NCBI RefSeq assembly: GCF_035514885.1 | Contig: NZ_DATJCH010000022.1 | Location: 1-64,000 of the forward strand | From: Albibacterium sp035514885 | GTDB taxonomy: Bacteria > Bacteroidota > Bacteroidia > Sphingobacteriales > Sphingobacteriaceae | DNA: 64,000 bases | Reading direction: 5' to 3' | Shown: positions 26,632 to 35,579 of the stretch, in pieces | Position numbering within the stretch: the stretch's first letter is position 1 | How the letters are laid out: every line of letters begins with the position of its first letter | Notes under the pieces: generated by a model | Told to the model about the DNA's origin: nothing | The model's database searches: none | What the model saw: the letters and a program-made list of their open reading frames with translations, nothing else | Made by a program: the position numbers and the translations under genes

Positions 26632-28278
26632 TTAAGCTTCGCAACTTACACAGGTAACCATATTGGCAATAAACTCTTTCGATACGCTCTGGCTTCTTTG
26701 ATAATAAAGTGTCTTAACACCCAGCTTCCATGCTTCAATCATCAGCATGTTTACATCCTTGATAGGAAGATTGGAAGGGATATTCAGGTTTAAACTTTGA
26801 GCTTGGTCGATGTACTTTTGACGGATAGATGCTTGTTGTATAATCTCGAGCTGGCTTATTTCCTTAAATGTTTTGAATACAGCTTTTTCTTCTGCAGACA
26901 GCTCTGGTAAATGTTGTACACTGCCATGATTAAGCATAATACTACGCCAGATATCTTCATTGTCCAGACCTTTTTCAATCAAAAGTTGCTTTAGGTATTT
27001 ATTCTTACGCATAAAGTTTCCTTTAGATAAGCCTGCTTTGTAATAATTACTGCTAAATGGTTCAATACCAGGTGAGGTTTGACCAAGGATTGCAGAAGAA
27101 GAAGTAGTAGGCGCAATTGCCATTAAAGTTGTATTTCTTCTTCCATAATTTTTTAAAATCTCTGGTTCTCCATAAATACTTGCCAATTCAACACTCGCTT
27201 TGTCTGCTTTCTCACTAATATCTTTAAAGATGATGGTGGTCAGAGTTTTAGCCTCCATACCTTCAAAGGGGATCTTATTCTTTTGCAAATAAGAATGCCA
27301 ACCCATAACACCTAAGCCCAAAGCACGGTGTCTTTTTGCAAATCGATTAGCAGAAGCCAGATAATAGTTATCTTCAGTTTTAGCAATGAATTCCTGAAGT
27401 ACTGCATCTAGAAAATAGATGGCAAGCTTTACAGCTCCGGTGTCCTTCCACTCGTCGTAAAGTTCTAAATTCATCGACGAAAGACAGCATATAAATGACT
27501 CATCGAAACTGGAAGGTAAGGCTATTTCAGAGCAGAGATTACTTGAATGAATCTTTAGGTTTTTATCTTTATAGACCTGGGGCTTGTTCCGATTAATATT
27601 GTCTGTGAAAAAGATGTAGGGCAAACCCTTTTGCTGACGGCTTTCTAATACCTTGGCCCATACGACTCTTTTTTCAGTATCACCGTCAATCATTTCCTGC
27701 ATCCAATAATCAGAGACACAGACACCATTAAATAGGTTTTGTATCGGGTTTCCTATATTTTTGATCTCTAAGAATTCTTTAATATCCGGATGATCGATAT
27801 CAAGATATGCAGCAAATGCACCCCGACGAACTCCTCCTTGAGATATTGTATCCATCGCAGTATCAAATAGTTTCATGAAGCTTACCGCACCGCTACTCTT
27901 TCCATTATCCGTTACTGCACTCCCCCGCTCTCTTAAATGGCCAAAATAACCCGAGGTACCTCCCCCTATTTTAGTTTGCATAATTACTTCTCCTAGTTTA
28001 TGAGTGATGCCCTCAATATGATCAGGAACATACACATTAAAACAGGATATTGGCAAACCTCTTTCTGTTCCCATATTTGCCCAGATGGGAGAGCTTAAAC
28101 TCATCCATCCTTTTTCTATCATTTCGATAAAAGCTTCAGCTAATTCTGGTTTATACAAACGCTTTGCAGCAGCCGTGGCTATTCTTTCAATAGCAGTTTT
28201 TGTTGTTTCTCCTTTCAACAAATATCCTCTATTGAGCACTTGTTGACTTTCTTCATTCAACCACCAAAGTCTTTCCAT
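26632..28278 (-). CDS. nrdA: Class I ribonucleoside-diphosphate reductase, alpha subunit, lacking the ATP-cone
   Basis: The 548-residue catalytic subunit converts ribonucleotides to deoxyribonucleotides. Active-site residues are visible: C79 (PISCFN), N247-x-C249-x-E251 (NLCSE), C264/C265 (ICCLSSMN), the radical-transfer pair Y525-Y526 and the C-terminal redox pair C543/C546 (CVSCEA). The frame begins directly at the core (ESQQVLNRGYLLKGET), so the N-terminal ATP-cone that gives dATP feedback inhibition is absent. It lies 21 bases after nrdB in one minus-strand operon behind a cobalamin riboswitch. The assignment is secure; the allosteric consequence is inference. Confidence 0.95.
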   Translation of the reverse strand: MERLWWLNEESQQVLNRGYLLKGETTKTAIERIATAAAKRLYKPELAEAFIEMIEKGWMSLSSPIWANMGTERGLPISCFNVYVPDHIEGITHKLGEVIMQTKIGGGTSGYFGHLRERGSAVTDNGKSSGAVSFMKLFDTAMDTISQGGVRRGAFAAYLDIDHPDIKEFLEIKNIGNPIQNLFNGVCVSDYWMQEMIDGDTEKRVVWAKVLESRQQKGLPYIFFTDNINRNKPQVYKDKNLKIHSSNLCSEIALPSSFDESFICCLSSMNLELYDEWKDTGAVKLAIYFLDAVLQEFIAKTEDNYYLASANRFAKRHRALGLGVMGWHSYLQKNKIPFEGMEAKTLTTIIFKDISEKADKASVELASIYGEPEILKNYGRRNTTLMAIAPTTSSSAILGQTSPGIEPFSSNYYKAGLSKGNFMRKNKYLKQLLIEKGLDNEDIWRSIMLNHGSVQHLPELSAEEKAVFKTFKEISQLEIIQQASIRQKYIDQAQSLNLNIPSNLPIKDVNMLMIEAWKLGVKTLYYQRSQSVSKEFIANMVTCVSCEA

Positions 28279-28299
28279 TGTATCTTAATTATTTAAGAG

Positions 28300-29274
28300 T
28301 TAAAACAAATCATTCGCTGTAATACTTTTATCATGTTTGGTATAGTCTACCGGTCGCTTTGCAAAAAAATCGTCCATACTATTTGCAAAAACCTCTTCCT
28401 CAAACCATACCATGGGATGATAATCACTCTCAGAAACGTTAAATATTTTTTGCATTCCGATTTTAAACAAGCTATCATCTACCCTATATTTCATAAAATT
28501 GAGGAGGTTTTTTTTGCTGACAATATCGATTTCACCTTGTTCAAAAATCCAGTCAAGTATTTCCGATTCTACCTGAATAGAATGAAGAACGATCTCTGAA
28601 ATTCTTTTTTTAGTAGTTTCATCAAAGAACTCAGGAAACTCTTCTTTTATCTTATTTACAATATACATTCCGGCATTTGCATGAACCTGCTCATCGACAG
28701 AGGTCCAAGCGATGATATTACTGATGTTTTTCATCACTCCTTTAAACCGAGTAAACGAAAGTATGATAGCGAATTGGCTAAAAAGGGAAACATTTTCTAT
28801 CAGCATGGCAAATAGAACCAGCGAGAAAAGATATTCTTTCTCATTTTCTGATTTACTATAAACTAAAGCATCTGAGAGATAAGCGATTCGTTTTTCTATA
28901 ACAGGCACATTAATTAACTGCGAAAATTCATTGTTGTAACCCAATACATCTAATAGTCGGGAATATGCTTCAGAATGACGGAACTCACACTCAGCAAAAG
29001 TACTTCCTAAACCATTAAATTCTGGTTTTGGTATGTGTGTATATAGGTTACCCCAGAAAGATTTTACTGAGACCTCAATCTGCGCAATTGCAAGCAAACT
29101 TCTTTTAATAACTTCCTTTTCATTAGCACTCAAATGAGAATGGAAATCTTGTACATCTGCTGTAAAATCTACTTCTGAATGAACCCAGTAAGATTTATTA
29201 ATTGCCTCTGTAAAACTTAAAATTTCAGGATATTCAAAGGGCTTGTAGTTTATCCTTTTGTCGAAAATGCTCAT
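28300..29274 (-). CDS. nrdB: Class I ribonucleoside-diphosphate reductase, beta subunit
   Basis: The 324-residue four-helix-bundle protein houses the metal cofactor and radical. All expected ligands are visible: E67 (QIEVSV), E97 and H100 (EFRH), E160 (LIENVS), E195 and H198 (DEQVH). The radical Tyr is at Y104 (HSEAY). E67 replaces the Asp found in the E. coli enzyme, which is common in other subclasses. No ATP-cone is fused here either. The order is nrdB before nrdA, with a 137-base leader between the riboswitch aptamer and the ATG. Confidence 0.95.
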   Translation of the reverse strand: MSIFDKRINYKPFEYPEILSFTEAINKSYWVHSEVDFTADVQDFHSHLSANEKEVIKRSLLAIAQIEVSVKSFWGNLYTHIPKPEFNGLGSTFAECEFRHSEAYSRLLDVLGYNNEFSQLINVPVIEKRIAYLSDALVYSKSENEKEYLFSLVLFAMLIENVSLFSQFAIILSFTRFKGVMKNISNIIAWTSVDEQVHANAGMYIVNKIKEEFPEFFDETTKKRISEIVLHSIQVESEILDWIFEQGEIDIVSKKNLLNFMKYRVDDSLFKIGMQKIFNVSESDYHPMVWFEEEVFANSMDDFFAKRPVDYTKHDKSITANDLF

Positions 29275-29410
29275 ATTAATAACTTTTTAATTTTTTAAAA
29301 ACTAAAAGCTAAAAAAGTAATATGTACAAACGGATTAGCGAAAAACAGGGAATTAATACCCTTGGATTCATTCGGACATTTACTTTTCTTGCGAAAGCAA
29401 AGTCAAGCGG

Positions 29411-29517
29411 ATAAGGAAGGTAGTCTGGCTTGAGAGTTAATCTCTATTTACAGTTGCGCAACAGCTCGTGAATTTCACACGATTCCCCTTTTTTTATTAC
29501 TTGGTGCAATACCTTAT
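29411..29517 (-). promoter_or_regulatory. Cobalamin (B12) riboswitch aptamer upstream of nrdBA
   Basis: Read on the minus strand the region has the conserved order of a cobalamin riboswitch. P1 is formed by ATAAGG (29517-29512) and CCTTAT (29416-29411). Between them lie GGGGAATCGTGTGAAATTCA, then CGAGCTG, GCGCAACTGT and finally the B12 box AAGCCAGACTACCTTCC (29431-29415). It is in sense orientation to nrdB-nrdA. Downstream AGGGTATTAATTCCCT followed by GTTTTT (about 29354-29335) could be a weak terminator. Binding of cobalamin would be expected to lower expression of this B12-independent reductase. Confidence 0.9.
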
Positions 29518-29535
29518 TGCTATGATTTTACATGA

Positions 29536-29565
29536 CAAAACTATTGTTTTAAAAATCGAATGCAA
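29536..29565 (-). promoter_or_regulatory. Promoter of the riboswitch-nrdBA transcript
   Basis: On the minus strand TTG (29565-29563), 19 bases, then TAGTTTTG (29543-29536) match the Bacteroidota promoter exactly. Initiation would fall about 10 bases before the riboswitch P1 stem. Confidence 0.8.
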
Positions 29566-29661
29566 TATTTACCTAAGAAGTATTTATCAACAATTGCAAA
29601 CTTATTAACGTATGCTACTGGGAAAGCTTGTGCATCACTATGTATTGTGTTGAAAAATAGG

Positions 29662-30174
29662 TTAATAATCGTTCAATAGATTCTTAAATAACTTTAAAAT
29701 CTGTTTTGCATAGCTCTCTTGTATGCTAAAAGAATCATTATTTTTTGCTTCTACAAAACCTTTTAAAATAATCTCCTGATCTTTTGCTACTGCGTAATAA
29801 GCATAGGGGTTTTTGAACTCGTGATTAGGAATGGGTTGAGTAAAACCAGTAATAGCGATGGCATAATTACTTAAAAAAAGCTTATTTGAACCTAAAGCCA
29901 TTTGACAGGCTACTGAAAAATTAACAAACTCATTCTCTTCTCCATAAATTGGCTCGACATCAAGTATCCTTGTTTTTTGTCCTCCTTGATAAACCGTAAT
30001 GCCACCTTGAAAAAACAAGGTAGCACCTTCTGCTAAAGAAAAGGCAGTTTGTAAACAGCCGGATGTCACACTTTCAGCAACAGATAAAGTCGACCTAGAT
30101 TTAATCAAAAAAGAGGCAATCTGTTGCAAATCATCTTTATCATAAAGAGATTTCTCCGCACTTTTCTTATCCAT
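29662..30174 (-). CDS. pncC: CinA-family protein, nicotinamide-nucleotide amidohydrolase-like
   Basis: The 170-residue protein corresponds to the C-terminal CinA domain alone, with the family motif S31-VAES-VTSG. That domain hydrolyses nicotinamide mononucleotide to nicotinate mononucleotide in pyridine-nucleotide salvage. ITGFTQP replaces the usual GIAGP-type loop, so activity should be checked. Its start overlaps the upstream SDR gene by eight bases, implying co-translation. The symbol reflects family membership only. Confidence 0.7.
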   Translation of the reverse strand: MDKKSAEKSLYDKDDLQQIASFLIKSRSTLSVAESVTSGCLQTAFSLAEGATLFFQGGITVYQGGQKTRILDVEPIYGEENEFVNFSVACQMALGSNKLFLSNYAIAITGFTQPIPNHEFKNPYAYYAVAKDQEIILKGFVEAKNNDSFSIQESYAKQILKLFKNLLNDY

Positions 30175-31027
30175 TAACTACTTCTCCTCCATTTGGATGA
30201 ATAATCTGACCGGTCATGTAACTAGCATCGTCAGATGCTAAAAACACATAAGAAGGGGCAACTTCATTGGGTTGACCAGGACGGCCCATTGGGACATCTT
30301 TGCCAAATTCAGCAACTTTCTTTTTACTGAAACTCGCTGGAATTAAAGGCGTCCATATGGGTCCCGGGGCTACTCCATTTACTCGTATATTTTTCTTTGC
30401 AAGATTATTAGCAAGCGAACGTGTAAATCCTACAATCGCCCCTTTAGTAGATGCATAATCAATTAAATGTTCACTACCACGATAAGCTGTAACAGAAGTA
30501 GTATTAATAATTGACGCTCCTTCTTTCAAATAAGGTAAAGCTGCTCTTGTTAAATAGAAATATGCAAAAATATTAGTTTGAAATGTCTTTTGAAGTTGCT
30601 CGTTGCTGATATCTAATAGAGATTTTTGAGGATATTGAACAGCTGCATTATTAACAAGAATATCTAATTTCCCAAATGAATCAATCGTTTTTGCTACAAT
30701 TGCATCACAGTGTTTATCATCTCTTACATCTCCTGCAATTAATAAACAATTGCCACCTGCCTCTTTTATTAACTTTTCTGTTTCTTTCGCATCCTTCTCT
30801 TCATCTAAATATGTAATACAAACCTGTGCTCCCTCTCTTACAAAAGCTAGTGCAACTGCTCTTCCGATCCCACTATCCCCACCAGAGATAATAGCTACTT
30901 TGCTTTCCAATTTCTTCGCCTGTGCATTATCTGCTTTAGATTCAGGTTGAGGATCCATTTTAAACTGATCGCCCGGTTGCTTATCTTGCTTTTGAGCCTT
31001 CGGTGCTTTATCTTTCGTTTCTTTCAT
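30167..31027 (-). CDS. Short-chain dehydrogenase/reductase, stress-associated type
   Basis: The 286-residue SDR has the cofactor loop GGDSGIG (49-55), NNAA near residue 126, and the catalytic S178, Y191 and K195 (YASTK). The first 40 residues are Lys/Gln/Asp-rich and disordered, as in the YhdF/YdaD-like SDRs induced by general stress. The acidic residue after strand two (YLDEE) leaves NAD versus NADP preference unclear. It forms a two-gene operon with the CinA-like protein. The substrate is unknown. Confidence 0.85.
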   Translation of the reverse strand: MKETKDKAPKAQKQDKQPGDQFKMDPQPESKADNAQAKKLESKVAIISGGDSGIGRAVALAFVREGAQVCITYLDEEKDAKETEKLIKEAGGNCLLIAGDVRDDKHCDAIVAKTIDSFGKLDILVNNAAVQYPQKSLLDISNEQLQKTFQTNIFAYFYLTRAALPYLKEGASIINTTSVTAYRGSEHLIDYASTKGAIVGFTRSLANNLAKKNIRVNGVAPGPIWTPLIPASFSKKKVAEFGKDVPMGRPGQPNEVAPSYVFLASDDASYMTGQIIHPNGGEVVNG

Positions 31028-31178
31028 AAATAGGGTTGTTTATTCAATAAAATAACACATCGCCGGATTGCTTGTTTTAATAATATTTATAAATTTATCT
31101 CACTTTGTGGGTCTATTTAGTATCAACTATGAAGCTGCTTTGGTAGATAGGATATCTTATAAAAAGTAAAAAAATATG

Positions 31179-31186
31179 TAAGTTTG
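31179..31186 (+). promoter_or_regulatory. Probable promoter -7 element of the lipoamide dehydrogenase gene
   Basis: TAAGTTTG matches TAnnTTTG 46 bases before the ATG. The upstream box is weak (TTA at about the right distance). Confidence 0.45.
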
Positions 31187-31232
31187 CATCTAACAACATT
31201 ATTAAGAAATCTTTATACGTTAATATCAAAGC

Positions 31233-32621
31233 ATGAATTACGACATTATTGTTATAGGAAGCGGCCCTGGAGGCTATGTTGCTGCAATCAGAGCTTCTCA
31301 ATTAGGCTTCAAAACAGCTATTATAGAACGTGAATCACTTGGTGGAATATGTCTCAACTGGGGTTGTATCCCTACAAAAGCATTATTAAAAAGTGCTCAG
31401 GTGTTTGAATATCTTAACCATGCTGAAGACTATGGAATTAAAGTAAATGGTGGAGAAGCGGATTTTCCGGCTATTGTGAAAAGAAGCCGCGGAGTGGCAG
31501 ATGGGATGAGCAAGGGTATTCAATTCTTAATGAAAAAAAATAAGATTGACGTTATTTTAGGAACAGCTAGTATCAAAAAAGGCGGTAAAATTACCGTTAA
31601 AGATGCCGATGGCTCTACTAAAGAATATTCAGCTAAACACACTATTTTAGCTACTGGTGCTCGTTCTCGTGAACTTCCGAATTTGAAACAAGATGGTAAA
31701 AACATCATTGGTTACCGTCAGGCTATGAGCCTTGAGAAACAACCTGAATCTATAGTAGTTGTAGGTTCTGGTGCTATTGGTGTTGAGTTCGCTTATTTCT
31801 ATAATGCCATTGGAACTAAGGTTACCATTGTTGAATTCTTAGATAGAATTGTTCCTGTTGAAGACGAAGAAGTTTCAAAACAACTGGAAAGAAGTTTAAA
31901 GAAAGCAGGAATAACTGTATTAACCAGCTCAGAAGTTACAGCTGTAACGAATTCAGGTTCGGTTAATAAAGTTTCTATTAAAAGTGCAAAAGGAACACAA
32001 GATTTAGAAGCTAGTATCGTACTTTCTGCTGTTGGAATCACTCCGAATATTGAAAACATAGGCCTTGAGGAAGTAGGTGTTAAAACTGAAAGAGGACATG
32101 TTGTTGTTGATGATTTTTACAAAACAAACATTGAAGGTGTATATGCTATCGGTGATATCGTAAAAGGACAAGCTTTAGCCCATGTTGCATCTGCTGAAGG
32201 AATTACCTGTGTAGAAAAGATTGCGGGCATGGATGTACAAGCGATTGACTATGGTAATATACCTGGTTGTACCTACTGTACACCAGAGATTGCTTCGGTA
32301 GGTTTAACTGAAAAAGCTGCTAAAGAAGCTGGTTACGAATTAAAAATCGGTAAGTTTCCATTCTCAGCTTCAGGTAAAGCGAGTGCTGCTGGTGCCAAAG
32401 ATGGTTTTATAAAGATGATATACGATGCCAAATATGGTGAGCTTTTAGGAGCACACATGATTGGAGCCAATGTTACAGAAATGATAGCAGAAATAGTAGT
32501 TGCCCGTAAATTAGAAACTACCGGACATGAAATATTAAAAGCTATCCACCCTCACCCAACAATGAGTGAAGCTATCATGGAAGCAACAGCTGATGCTTAT
32601 GGTGAAGTGATTCACTTATAG
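31233..32621 (+). CDS. lpdA: Dihydrolipoyl dehydrogenase
   Basis: The 462-residue flavoprotein has the FAD loop GSGPGG (9-14), the redox disulfide C40/C45 in GGICLNWGCIPTK, an NAD-binding GSGAIGVE, the second FAD motif YAIGD and the C-terminal HPHPTMSEA with the proton-relay histidine. It reoxidises lipoamide in the 2-oxoacid dehydrogenase complexes or glycine cleavage system. No complex partners are adjacent, so it probably serves several complexes. It is transcribed alone and ends at a strong bidirectional terminator. Confidence 0.94.
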   Translation: MNYDIIVIGSGPGGYVAAIRASQLGFKTAIIERESLGGICLNWGCIPTKALLKSAQVFEYLNHAEDYGIKVNGGEADFPAIVKRSRGVADGMSKGIQFLMKKNKIDVILGTASIKKGGKITVKDADGSTKEYSAKHTILATGARSRELPNLKQDGKNIIGYRQAMSLEKQPESIVVVGSGAIGVEFAYFYNAIGTKVTIVEFLDRIVPVEDEEVSKQLERSLKKAGITVLTSSEVTAVTNSGSVNKVSIKSAKGTQDLEASIVLSAVGITPNIENIGLEEVGVKTERGHVVVDDFYKTNIEGVYAIGDIVKGQALAHVASAEGITCVEKIAGMDVQAIDYGNIPGCTYCTPEIASVGLTEKAAKEAGYELKIGKFPFSASGKASAAGAKDGFIKMIYDAKYGELLGAHMIGANVTEMIAEIVVARKLETTGHEILKAIHPHPTMSEAIMEATADAYGEVIHL

Positions 32622-32651
32622 AATGCATTAGTAACACATAATTCTTATCAT

Positions 32652-32692
32652 AAAAAAAGCAGGTTGGATTTAACGTCTAACCTGCTTTTTTT
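32652..32692. terminator. Bidirectional terminator after lpdA
   Basis: A run of seven A, a stem GCAGGTT/AACCTGC (with extra pairs further in) and a run of seven T form a symmetrical hairpin. It lies between the convergent lpdA and TIGR02757 genes and can serve both. Confidence 0.88.
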
Positions 32693-32708
32693 ATGATCTA
32701 TTTATACC

Positions 32709-33566
32709 CTACATCTCCTTCTCTACTCCCAATCCAAATAAAGCAAAATCATATTTGACAGGATCTTTATAATCTAATTGTCGTAGATTTTGAGTGAGTT
32801 CAATAGCTGTTAGCCAATCAGTTTGTTTTCGTGATATCAAACCTAACTTTCGTGCAACACGATCTACGTGCACATCACAGGGGCATATTAATGATGCAGG
32901 AGATAGCTTGGTCCATATTCCAAAATCAACACCTTTATTATCCTTTCTAACCATCCATCGCAAAAACATATTCAAGCGTTTACATGTTGATTTTTGCTGA
33001 GGAGAACTTACATGTTTACGAGTTCTCAAAGGATAATCATCCAGACTAAAAAAATAGGATCGGAAGTGATTCAATGCATCTTCAATTACGACAGGTCCCC
33101 TCCGCAAATTCTGCAAAAGGCAAGCTGAGGAACTTAACTCTATACTCTCTTCTGTTTGGAAATCTAAATATTCTTCTCTAAACTCCGACTGCTTCACCTT
33201 GGGTATAAAGGCCTCTTCAAGGGAAGAATAATGGCTATAATGATGCTTAAAGAAGCTTACAAAATAGAGCAGATCCGTATCATTAAAAGTTCGATGTTTA
33301 AATCCCAACAAGGACTTTAAATCTTCTTCCTGATGATTGATAATATAATCGTATGGACTTCCATCCATACGCTCTATAAGGTCAGTACATTTATTTAAGA
33401 TTGTCTTCCGCTGTCCCCATGCCAACATAGCAGCAAAGAAACCAATGATTTCAATATCTTCCTTTTTAGTGAAACGATGGGGTATACTAATAGGATCCGA
33501 TTCAATAAAATCGGGCCTATTAAACTGGTCTACCTTATCATCCAAAAAAGTCTTTAAATCAAACAT
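32709..33566 (-). CDS. TIGR02757 family protein
   Basis: The 285-residue protein matches the Bacteroidota-enriched TIGR02757 (DUF2400) family in its pattern: DPISIPHRFTKKEDIEIIGFFAAMLAWGQRKTI early on, NFLRRGPV-like LRRGPV in the middle and a C-terminal DVHVDRVARKLGL. The late segment resembles helix-hairpin-helix DNA glycosylase folds, but no function is established. It lies 19 bases downstream of a HAD phosphatase gene and shares its promoter. Confidence 0.82.
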   Translation of the reverse strand: MFDLKTFLDDKVDQFNRPDFIESDPISIPHRFTKKEDIEIIGFFAAMLAWGQRKTILNKCTDLIERMDGSPYDYIINHQEEDLKSLLGFKHRTFNDTDLLYFVSFFKHHYSHYSSLEEAFIPKVKQSEFREEYLDFQTEESIELSSSACLLQNLRRGPVVIEDALNHFRSYFFSLDDYPLRTRKHVSSPQQKSTCKRLNMFLRWMVRKDNKGVDFGIWTKLSPASLICPCDVHVDRVARKLGLISRKQTDWLTAIELTQNLRQLDYKDPVKYDFALFGLGVEKEM

Positions 33567-33585
33567 CGAAGTTCATTGCAGTTCT

Positions 33586-34200
33586 CTAAATTTCATCAAC
33601 TCGTATCCAATCCATTCCTGCAGCTTCGGCTGCTTGAACGCCTGGTACACCATCTTCAAAGACTACACAGGCCTCCGGCTCTACTCCTAGAAGTTCAGCC
33701 GCTTTTAAGAAAGGATCAGCATAGGGTTTACCTTTGGGTGTTTCGCCTGCACATACCAAAACTTCAATATAAGGCAGAATGCCTAAAACGGTCAAGGTCT
33801 TTTGAACGGTACTTCTGCTACCACCAGATACTACAGCAATACGGACTTTACCAACGTGTGCCAATAAGTGATCTACAACAAAAGGCATGGGTTCTGTTTT
33901 TTCAATAAACTCATTTACAAATACGGTTGACTTTTCTTTCCCAAAGACTTTAGGGTCCAAATTTGCAGCATATCTTCTATTGATTTCTTCAGCTACTTTA
34001 ACAGTTGGCCAGCCTGCCAATTCATCAACAATATCAGGATTCAAATCAATCCCATATTTAGAAGCAGCCTTCACATATGCTGCTTTATGCAAAAACATAT
34101 TATTAGCTAAAGTTCCATCGCAGTCATATAAAAAGGCTTTGTATTTTCCTTCCGTCTTCTGTGTTAATACGGCTAACTTATCAATTGTATTTTCTATCAT
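33586..34200 (-). CDS. HAD-superfamily phosphatase (beta-phosphoglucomutase/fructose-1-phosphatase-like)
   Basis: The 204-residue protein has the HAD motifs: nucleophile D26 and acid D28 in YDCDGTLANN, motif II VVSGGS, motif III lysine in TPKGKPYADPF, and motif IV VFEDGVPGVQAA. The helical cap lies between motifs I and II, as in the YqaB-type phosphatases. Likely substrates are small sugar phosphates. It is the first gene of a two-gene operon with a clear promoter. Confidence 0.85.
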   Translation of the reverse strand: MIENTIDKLAVLTQKTEGKYKAFLYDCDGTLANNMFLHKAAYVKAASKYGIDLNPDIVDELAGWPTVKVAEEINRRYAANLDPKVFGKEKSTVFVNEFIEKTEPMPFVVDHLLAHVGKVRIAVVSGGSRSTVQKTLTVLGILPYIEVLVCAGETPKGKPYADPFLKAAELLGVEPEACVVFEDGVPGVQAAEAAGMDWIRVDEI

Positions 34201-34218
34201 GTCTTTATTTTAAAATAA

Positions 34219-34248
34219 CAAATATAGGCATTATTATCGGCATAGTAA
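34219..34248 (-). promoter_or_regulatory. Promoter of the HAD phosphatase operon
   Basis: On the minus strand TTA, 19 bases, then TATATTTG (34226-34219). The -7 box is perfect, and initiation would lie about 15-20 bases before the ATG. Confidence 0.55.
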
Positions 34249-34360
34249 GCTCAAATAACCCCATAGATTTTATCTATATCACTTTGTAATTATCTATTAA
34301 TCAAATATTAATATCATTTATATATCGCGTTAGTTTATATAAATGTGTCTTGTGAATTAA

Positions 34361-35575
34361 CTACCCAATATCCTTGTGCTGATCTAGATTTGGCAAAAAT
34401 CCAGCAATCAATCCTAGCAATGGCAAGAAGGAGCAGATGTAATATACATAGGAGATACTCGTCAAATCGGCTAATTGTCCCAATAAGGCCGAACCGATGC
34501 CCCCCATTCCAAAAGCAAATCCAAAGAATAAACCTGATACCATCCCTATTTTACCTGGTAAAAGTTCTTGTGCATACACCAGAATCGCTGAAAATGCTGA
34601 TGCAAGGACAAAACCGATAATTATCGAAAGAATGGTTGTCCAAAGTAAATCTGCATAAGGTAGTGCTAAAGCAAAGGGCGCCGCCCCTAATATAGATGCC
34701 CATATTACATACTTTCTTCCAATCCGATCTCCGATCGGGCCACCCATCATTGTTCCTGCTGCCACTGCAAACAAGAACATAAACAAATGTATCTGAGATC
34801 CTTGTACGGATAAACTAAATTTATCAATGAGGTAGAAGGTAAAGTAACTTGTAATGCTAGCCAAGTAAAAATACTTGGAGAATATTAATAGAAGAAGAAT
34901 AATAACTGACCAAATGATTGTCTTTCTCGGGTAGGAGGATTTTTCAACTTCTATTTTATGTTTCTTTAAAACATGAGCTCGCAAAGCCTTTGGCTTATAC
35001 CACCCTCCAATTCTATAAAGTACGATTATTGCAATTAAAGCAGCCAACGAGAAGTAAATTACGTTGAATTGGCCAAAGGGTGCAACAATAAGCGCTGCCA
35101 ATAAAGGACCGAAAGAGCTACCGGCATTCCCTCCTACTTGAAAGATTGACTGTGCAAGCCCTCTCTTGCCTCCAGAAGCTGCATGAGCCATCCTAGAGGC
35201 CTCTGGATGGAAAACAGATGACCCTACCCCTATAAGACCCACAGAAAGAAGTACAACATGAAAACTACCGGCTATAGAAAGGATTACCAGACCTATTAAA
35301 CTAAAGCCCATGCCAATAGGCAGGGCAAAGGGAAAAGGTCGTTTATCTGTAATAGTACCTACAAGTGGTTGAAGAATAGAAGACGACATCTGGAAAACCA
35401 GGGTTATTAAACCCACTTGTGAAAAGGTTAATGAAAAGGAATCTTTTACAAGTGGGTATATAGCAGGTATTAATGATTGAATAGTATCATTAAGCATATG
35501 AGAAAAGCTGATTGCAAACAGGATTGGATAGACTGTTTGTGATGCTTTCCTGGGAGATATTGGATCTGATTCCAT
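34361..35575 (-). CDS. MFS transporter, fosmidomycin-resistance (Fsr)-like, in the thr operon
   Basis: The 404-residue protein has about twelve membrane helices. Motifs of the Fsr branch of the major facilitator superfamily are present: SHMLNDTIQSLIPAIYP in helix 1, GVGSSVFHPEASR in helix 4 and GGNAGSSFGPL in helix 5. Fsr in E. coli exports fosmidomycin. Here the gene starts four bases after thrC and is presumably controlled by the thr attenuator. This makes export of threonine, homoserine or a related metabolite a reasonable guess, but the family gives no proof. Confidence 0.85.
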   Translation of the reverse strand: MESDPISPRKASQTVYPILFAISFSHMLNDTIQSLIPAIYPLVKDSFSLTFSQVGLITLVFQMSSSILQPLVGTITDKRPFPFALPIGMGFSLIGLVILSIAGSFHVVLLSVGLIGVGSSVFHPEASRMAHAASGGKRGLAQSIFQVGGNAGSSFGPLLAALIVAPFGQFNVIYFSLAALIAIIVLYRIGGWYKPKALRAHVLKKHKIEVEKSSYPRKTIIWSVIILLLLIFSKYFYLASITSYFTFYLIDKFSLSVQGSQIHLFMFLFAVAAGTMMGGPIGDRIGRKYVIWASILGAAPFALALPYADLLWTTILSIIIGFVLASAFSAILVYAQELLPGKIGMVSGLFFGFAFGMGGIGSALLGQLADLTSISYVYYICSFLPLLGLIAGFLPNLDQHKDIG

Positions 35576-35579
35576 GACA

